DNA of 64,000 bases from Chitinophagaceae bacterium. Its GTDB lineage: Bacteria; Bacteroidota; Bacteroidia; Chitinophagales; Chitinophagaceae. Positions 22,301 through 31,300 of the stretch are shown in pieces; position 1 is the first letter of the stretch; each line of letters opens with the position of its first letter. Under the pieces are notes generated by a model, which did no database searches, was not told the DNA's origin, and saw only the letters and a list, made by a program, of their open reading frames with translations. Made by a program: the position numbers and the translations under genes. Where the stretch lies: contig CANFHA010000018.1 in NCBI GenBank assembly GCA_947446645.1, positions 48,498-112,497 on the forward strand, read 5' to 3'.

Positions 22301-25300
22301 TTCACAGAAATTGTACTCATTGCCTTGCAGCCGGTCGCTGCTGTGTATGTAATTATGGTGGTACCCGCAGCTATACCGGTTACGGATCCTGTAGCAGAAC
22401 CAATCGTTGCTTTTGCAGGTGCACTGCTGCTCCACGTACCGCCTGCCGTGCCATCAGTAAGTGTTGCTGATGCGCCTACGCATACGGATGTCGCCCCGCT
22501 GATCGCTGCCGGCAATGGATTAATAGTTACAGAAGCGCTTCCTTCCGTTCCCCAGCAACCTGCTGTTGATTGTGCCCTGAAATAATAAGTACCTGTAACC
22601 GTAGCCACCTCTGATACAGACGGAGTTACCGTTGATGTTCCACCGGATACAAGGCCCTGGTAGTAAATAATGCCGTCATCTCCATTGCCCGCCAGCACTG
22701 TTGTGCTCACGCAGTATGCGCCGCTACCGCTAACGGTAACCGTTGCCGGCAGTGCGTTTACACTGATCGTCCTTGTAGTAGCACAGCCGCTGGGCAAAGT
22801 ATAAGTAACTGTAGCCGTACCCGGACCTACACTACTCACTACCCCGCTGCCAGACCCGATCGTAGCCACGGCAACATCGCTGCTGCTCCATGTACCACCA
22901 CCAGTAGCATCGCTAAGGGTTGTACCGGCTCCGCTGCACATGTAGTTGGTTCCGCTGATCGCAGGGGCCACGCTATTTACAGTAACTACGGCAATTGCGT
23001 TACAACCGCTTGTAAGAGTATAACTGATCGTAGAGGTACCGGCAGATGACCCGGTAACAACCCCGGTAAATAAACTGATCGTGGCAACTGCACTGTTACT
23101 GCTGATCCAGCTTCCACCCGCTGTTGCGTCCGTCAAAGCAGTAGTTCCTCCCACGCATACACTAAGTGTGCCCGTTACGGGAGCTGCCACAGGGCTAATC
23201 ACAATATTGGTGGTAGATAAACAGCCGGTTCCAAGCTGATACGTTATCGTAACAACACCCGCTGATACGCTGCTCACAACACCCGATCCCGAGCCCACTG
23301 TTGCGATCAACGTGTTGCTTGATGCCCATGTGCCGCCGCCTATTGCATTAGTGAGTGTAGCAGATGCGCCGTAACATATATTAGTAGCACCACTGATCGC
23401 CGATGGGTTCGAACTTACTGTCACTACTACAGCAGCAGTACAGCCGGCAATCGTATAAGAAATCTGTGTGGTTCCTACACTCACGGCAGTAACCACGCCA
23501 TTTGTACCTACAGTGGCAACAGAAGGTGTAACACTGGTCCAGACTCCACCTGCAGTAACATCAGTTAATGCAGTAGTATAACCTATACAAACAGAGGCGA
23601 CTCCACTGATAGGTGCAGGGCCTGCGTTCATGGTAATTGAAGTTGTATAAACTATAGCGGGGCTGCAGCCAATGCCTGTCCTGCTCACGGTTAATGAATA
23701 CACACTACTCACAGATGGTGTGATCACAGGGCTTTGCACTGTAGAACTATACCCAGAAGGACCTGACCACGCCCATGCCGTTGCATTGCTGGAATTATCG
23801 TTCAGGGTCACATTATTATATGCACAGGCAGGGCTGGTATTCGTAGCACCCGTAGATGTTGGAACCGGATTTACAGTTACCGATGTCGTGTATACAGTTA
23901 CCGGGCTGCAACCACTGCCTGTGCGGCTTACTACCAATGAGTAGGTACCGGTTATCGTTGGCGTCGCAGTTGGGGTCTGAAGTGTAGAGCCGAAGCCAGA
24001 AGGGCCTGTCCAGGTCCATGCAGCGGCTCCCGTGCTATGATCATTAAATGTTACTGTAGCACCAACACATATAGGACCATTGTTGGTAGCCCCGGTTGAG
24101 GTGGGCACTGCATTAACTGTTACTGACGTAGTGTAAATTGTAGCAGGAGCACAACCACTGCCTGTGCGGCTTACCATCAATGAGTAAGTGCCGGTAACAG
24201 TAGGAGTGGCTGATGGTGTCTGCAAAGTGGAGGTAAAGCCGCCCGGACCTGTCCACGACCAAGCGGTAGCGCCTGTACTATGATCGTTAAAGGTTACTGT
24301 ACCACTCACACAGATAGGTCCGTTATTGGTAGCACCTGTAGAAGTTGGTACTGCATTAACCGTTACCGATGTTGTATATACCGTACCTGGGTTACAACCG
24401 CTGCCGGTGCTGCTCACTACCAGCGAGTAAGTACCTGTGATAGTAGGCGTTGCTGTTGGTGTTTGTAAGGTTGAAGTAAAGCCAGCCGGGCCAGTCCATG
24501 ACCATATGGTAGCGCCTGTACTGTGATCATTAAATGTCACTGTACCACCCGCACATATTGGGCTGTTATTTGTCGCGCCTGTAGAAGTTGGTACGACATT
24601 TACGGTAACTGATGTTGTGTAAACTGTAGCCGGACTGCAACCACTTCCTGTGCGGCTTACTGCCAATGAGTAAGTACCGGTAATAGTTGGTGTAGCAGAA
24701 GGCGTTTGTAACGTAGAATTGAATGCGCCAGGGCCTGTCCACAACCATGCTGTAGCGCCGGTGCTGTGGTCATTAAATGTCACCGTACCACCCGAACAAA
24801 TGGGGCCATTATTTGTAGCACCTGTTGAGGTTGGCACAGCATTAACTGTTGCTGATGTTGTATATACAGTAGCAGGAGCACAACCGCTGCCCGTGCTGCT
24901 AACTACCAGGGAATAAGTGCCGGTAACCGTAGGTGTGGCCGATGGTGTCTGCAAAGTCGATGTAAAGCCAGCCGGGCCTGTCCACAACCACGCAGTAGCA
25001 CCTGTGCTATGATCGTCAAAAGTTACGGTACCACCTACGCAGATAGGTCCGTTATTAGTAGCACCCGTAGAAGTTGGCACAGAGTTAACTGTAACTAATG
25101 TAGTATAAACCGTGGCGGGGCTGCAGCCGGTTCCCGGCCTGCTCACCGTTAAAGAATAAACTCCGGTTACTGTTGGAGAAAGCGTTGGCGTTTGCTGCGT
25201 AGAAGTATAGCCGCCGGGGCCGCTCCACGACCATGCTGTCGCATTGCTGGAATGGTCATTGAGCGTAACGGTACTGCCAATGCATATAGGGCTGTTGTTT

Positions 25301-28300
25301 GTAGCACCTGTTGATGACGGCAACGGGTTTACCGTAACTACTGTTGTATATATTGTACCCGGGGCGCATCCTACTCCGGAATTGCTTACTGTAACAGAAT
25401 AGGTAGTATTGACTGTTGGCGTTGTTACAGGATTTTGTAAAGTAGAAGTATAGCCATCGGAGCCTATCCACGACCATGCGGTTGCGTCTGAAGAATGTGG
25501 ATCGAGCGTGACGCCCGCACCTGAGCAGGATGGGCTGTTATTGGTTACGCCTGAAGAGGATGGTATAGCGCTTACAGTAACCACAACTATCGCAGCACAC
25601 CCATTGTCATAAGCGTATGAAATCGTGGTAGTATCGGCTGTAATGGCCGTTACAGTGCCAAAGGTATCAATTGTTGCCGCTGCTGTATTCGCGCTACCCC
25701 ACGTACCATTAACCGACAGATCGGACAGAGCGGCAGTAAAGCCTAAGCATACAATATTGTTGCCCGAAATTGTCGTCGGTGTTGAGTCAACAGCAACACC
25801 TACTGCGGCCGAACAACCCGTTGTTATAAACGTATAACTAATAACCGTTAGCCCGGTTGAAAGTGCATGTACAATACCATCAGTTGAGCCTATTGTTGCA
25901 ATACCCGTATTATTACTGCTCCATGTCCCACCTGCATCATCGTCACTAAGCTGGGAAGTTGAGCCGTTGCATATCGCGCCATTTCCATTTATCGGTGATG
26001 GAACATCATTTACCAGTATGGTAGAAGTATTAGCGCAGCCGGTGCTCGTAAACTGATAAGAAATGGTTGCAGTTCCAGACGACACAGCAGAAACTGCTCC
26101 GGAGGCAGACCCTATGATCACATTGGTAATGTCACTGCTGACCCATGTTCCACCGGGTGTAGCGTCGCTGAGGGTTGCGTTATCCCCGTCACACATCACG
26201 GTAATACCAAGAATAGCAGACGGAATTGGATTCACTGTAACAGCAGTAGTCGCTATACAACCGGTAGGCAATGTATAAGTGATAACGAGTGTCCCGGCGC
26301 TTATGCCTGTCACATCTCCGGTTGAGACATCCACAGAACCCAATACAATGTTGCTGCTGCTCCACGAGCCGCCGATGTCCCCATTATCAAGAGATGTAAC
26401 ATCATTAACGCAAACAACCGTGGTACCGGTTATTGCTGCGGGCAACGGATTAACAGTAACATCAACGGTATTGATACATCCTGTTGGTAGTGTATATGTG
26501 ATCGTAGAAATACCTGCCGAAACTGCGCTTACCACACCAGACGCAGAACCAATTGTAGCGTTGCCGTTACTGCTGCTCCAGGTACCGCCTGCCGAAGCAT
26601 CAGTTAATGTAGTGGTTAGCCCTGCACACACTACAGGGGTACCTGCGATACTCGCTGGCCATGGATTCACAGTTGCCACTATTGTTACAAAACAGCCTGT
26701 TGCTATTGTATAAGTAATAACCGGGTTACCTGCTCCAATTCCTGAAAACACACCGGTAACCGCATCTATCGTTCCCACCAACACATTGCTGCTACTCCAG
26801 GTACCGCCGGGTGTTGCATTGCTGAGCTTGGTTGTAGATCCGGCACACAACACTGCAGTTCCCGTTATTGCCGCGGGAATCGCATTAATGGTCGCAATAG
26901 TAGTAGTAAAGCATCCGGTTGGCAGTGTATATGTAATATTTGAATTGCCCGCAACTGCACCCGTCACTACGCCGCTGCCGGAGCCTATAGAGGCATTTCC
27001 ATTACTGCTGACCCAGGTACCGCCCGGAGTTGCATCGGTAAGCGCCGTCGTTGCACCTACACAAACTGTTGAAGTTCCGGTGATAACAGCCGGAAGCGGA
27101 TTTACTGTTATTGTCGCCGTCACATTGCAGGAAGGACCGGAAATATAAGATATAACAGATGTACCCGCGGTTAGACCTGCAACAACTCCGGCAGCATCTA
27201 CCGTGCCAACCGTAACGTTGCTGCTGCTCCAGGTGCCGCCTGGTACCGATTCAGACAAAGTAGTATTAAGGCCTGCACATACGGTCGCCGTGCCTGTTAT
27301 GGCCGCCGGCACGGCATTTATTGTAACAGCAGTAATGCGATTACAGCCTGCACTGAGCGTATAGGTAATATTTGTTACCCCGGCAGATATACCTCGAACG
27401 ATGCCGGAGGTGGAGCCTACAGTACCTATTGCGGTATTGCTGCTCGCCCAGGTGCCTCCCGTAGATGCATCACTAAGGGACGTTGTAAGGCCAATACATG
27501 CATTTGGCGTTCCCGTTACTGCGGCGATCGGAGACACAGATACGTTAGTGGTCACGTAGCAACCAGGTCCCGATATATAGGATATAACAGCTCCACCGGT
27601 TGTTACACCGCTTACTAATCCGGCGCTCCCCACTGTGGCTACAGCAGCATTACCGCTGCTCCATGCGCCGCCAGTTGCTGATTCCGTAAGTTGAGACAGC
27701 GAACCCGTACAAATATTGGTAAGGCCGGTGATCGCGGAAGGCACCACATTTATCGTGATCTGCGCTGTTGATTTGCAACCCGTGGTAAGGTTAAAAGTGA
27801 TAGTCGCAGTACCCGTTGATACACCAGATACTACACCGGTTGTAGAACCAATGGTGGCAATAGTGAGATTACCGCTACTCCATGTGCCGCCAAGCGGATC
27901 AGACAATGTTGAGGTATTGCCAACACAAGCGGTCAAAGTTCCTGTTATCGCAGGCGTAGGGTTTACAGTTATCGTACTGGTTGCAGTCCTTGTAAATCCA
28001 TTTCCATCTGTAATGGTAACGGTATATACAGCAGTAGCAGAAACCGATCCTGACGCAACTGGTGAGGCAGTAACCGAGGAGCCTGTAGTTGCCGACAGGC
28101 CGGTTGCCGGAGACCAGGAATAAGTAAGCGTAGGATTTCCGCTGCCGCTCGCGGTCAATGTCGTTGATGAACCATTACAGATAGTAGCAGTTGCCGGTGA
28201 TATAGTTACTGTAGGCTGGGCAGTAGAGATTCCCGTAAAGTCAATTGGAGATACGGATACACTACCCGACGAGAGCGTGTGCGTCCCGGTATTCGTGGCG

Positions 28301-31300
28301 CCAAACTTCACCCATGGCAGCGCACCTGTGTACTCTCCCATCGATAGATTTGCTTCTGTGCCAGTTACATCACCTGTTACATAGGTTGCAGTAGCACTGT
28401 AGGTCATCACAGTTATGCCCGATGTGGCAATATTCCAGTAGCGTTTCAGGTAATCAGTAGTATTGGAATTCTGAGGATGTTTAACGCTATTAACCTTAAC
28501 ACCTGCATACGCGCCACCGGCAAATGTGCCTGCTGTAAAATTGAGGGTTATCGGCGAATAGTTTGACCCGTTGTCGCCAACAGGGAATAAGAATGAACCA
28601 ATGGCGCTGTACTTTTTCTGTACCTGTCCGCCGCCATTGGCAATGATCATATTTGATGATGACGGCGTTCCGGCAACTGCGGGAGCTACTGTACCGAAAA
28701 TAAGATTGCTGGTGCCTATATTCAGTTTACCGGCAGTCAACCGTAACGTCCCGTTTATCGTTGCGTTGCCAGTCAGGCTAAATCCGCCTGCGTTGTTCAG
28801 GGTAAGATTGGTCAGCGTAGCGCCGGAAATTGTTGCGCCACTTCCTGTCATGGTTATTGAGCCTGCACCGGTATGGGTACCTGTACCTGCTATATTGCCC
28901 CCCAGGGAGATAGCAACTCCATTGTCGCTCATAGTAGAACCAGTGTTCAACGTAAGCGTACCGGTTACGGTTACTGTTCCTGCAGCCACCACCAGGTTAG
29001 TACCGCTGGTATTGCTGTTCGTAAGTCCGGCATATGTTCCGCTTACTATGGTTTGCACACCGGTTGTTTTATTGTATTCTATAGTCTGTGTCCAGGTTTT
29101 TCCCGAAGCTATAGGCGCTGCAGTTGTATTTTGAGTTTGTATGGTACCCCCGCCTGTTATGGTGGCAAGCGTGCCGCTCAGCGTCGTTGCGGCCATATTG
29201 GTCACCCCGCCCGCTGTAGTGGTCAGCGTTCCGTTCACAACAAGGTTACCGGCAGATGTGTTCGTACCACTTGCATTGCTCAGGGTAAGGTTATTGTAAG
29301 ATGTTGCTGAAACAATAGTTTGTGCCCCGGTAGCCGATCCATAGATTATAGTACCTGCCCAGGTCTTTGCAGCAGGAATGGGCAATGCGCTTGTAGTAGT
29401 CGGCACCGATGTCTTTATAGTACCATTATTGGTAAATGTTGCTGATCCGCTTAATAATGCCGTAGTACCCATATCCAGAGTACCGCCGGCAGTTGTTGTT
29501 AGTGAGCCTGTATTCACTACCAGATTGCCCGCAGCGGTATTTGTGCCGCTGGTATTGGAGAGCAACAGGTTAGTATAAGTTCCGTTCATCACGGTTTGCC
29601 CACCTGCTGTGGCCGCATAATTTACTGTACCTGCCCATGTCTTTCCGGCTGGTATTGGTGTGGCGCTCGTTGTTGTTGGCACTGATGTTTTTAACGTACC
29701 ATTGTTTGTGAAAGTTCCGGACCCGCTTAATGTATTTGCAGTGCCCATGTCAAGTGTGCCACCTGCAGTAATGGTCATTACACCTGTCATTGTTATATTG
29801 CCTACGGCTGTATTAGTACCGCTCGTGGCGCTGAACGTAAGCGTTTTATATGAACCAAGTGGCACATACTGTCCGCCTGTAGTAAGCGCAAAAGTGACCA
29901 GGCCGGTAGTACCCGTCCATGTCTGACCGGCAGGTATTGCTGGGTTTACAGTACATGATGTAAGAATGGTACCGTTATGTGTTGGCGTAGCAGTACCAAG
30001 CAACTGGTTAGTAACCATATCTACCTTGCCGCCTGATGTGGTGACAAGAGATGTATTTACCGTTATTGCACCCACTGCCGTATCAATACCGCTGGTATTG
30101 CTGAATTTCAGTGTGCCATAAGTACCCAGGGGAACGAATTGCCCTCCGGTCGTGCGCGCAAAGGTAACGTTACCCGTAGTACCCGTCCAGTTAAGCCCGG
30201 CTGGAATGGCCGGATTGGCGATGGCCGAACTGGTAATGGTACCATTATTAATAACTGATGCAGGTGTTCCTGCAAGCTGGAAGGTATTCATGTTGAGCGT
30301 ACCGCCTGATGTAGTGGTAATGGCGCCATTAGCGGTGATCACACCACTCGCCGTGCTGGTACCACTGGTGTTGCCTAGTTTCAGGCCACAATTATAAGTG
30401 CCTGCCATCACGGTCTGAAGGCCGGCTGTCGCTGCATATAACACAGTTCCGGTACCTCCCCATGTTTTACCTGTAGGGAGCGGAGTTGAACTGGTAGCAG
30501 TAGGCACGGATGTAGAGATAATACCATTATTTGTTATCGTGCCGCCAAGAGTTGTGATACGAAATGCCGACGTCATATCCAGGGTACCACCTGCAGTCGT
30601 TGTAAGGTTGCCGTTAACTACTAAAGCTGCCGCAGATGTATTTGTACCACTGGTATTATTTAATGTAAGGTTGGTATAACTAGTCTCCTGTACAATGGTT
30701 TGCCCACCTGTCAGCGATCCATATATCACCGTTCCACCCCATGCTTTGGCCGCAATGATGGGCGTGGCACTCGTACTTGTAAGCACAGATGTTTTTACGG
30801 TACCGCCATTAGTTACAGTACCCGTGCCGCTTAGTATACTTGTAACGCCCATGTCCAGCGTGCCGCCTGCCGTAGTGGTAAATATGCCACCCGTCATAGC
30901 AATATTGCCAACGGCAAAATCAGTGCCGCTTGTATTACTGAATGTAAGCGTTTTATAAGATCCGGCTGGTACATACTGGCCACCTGTAATCAGACCGAAT
31001 TTCACTATTCCATTTGTGCCAGTCCAGGTTGCACCCGCCGGTATTGCGGGATTTACAGTACAGCTCGTAAGCAAGGTACCATTATCGGTTGGTACAAACG
31101 CGCCGAGCAATTGATAAGAACTCATATCCAGCGTTCCGCCGGCAGTTGTTATCAGGGAAGTATTTACAGTAAGTGCACCTGCAGCTGTGGTCGTTGAGCT
31201 GGTGTTACTTACCTTGAGGGTACCAAAAGTACCGGCGGGTATAAATTGCCCTCCCGTGGTTAGGGCAAAGGTTACATTTCCTGTTGTACCGTCCCAGTTT

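Noticed and set aside
23611..25554. Regular 243-bp repeats considered as a CRISPR-like or satellite array
   Set aside because: They are in-frame codon repeats of exactly 81 residues in a single protein; there are no short repeats with unique spacers.
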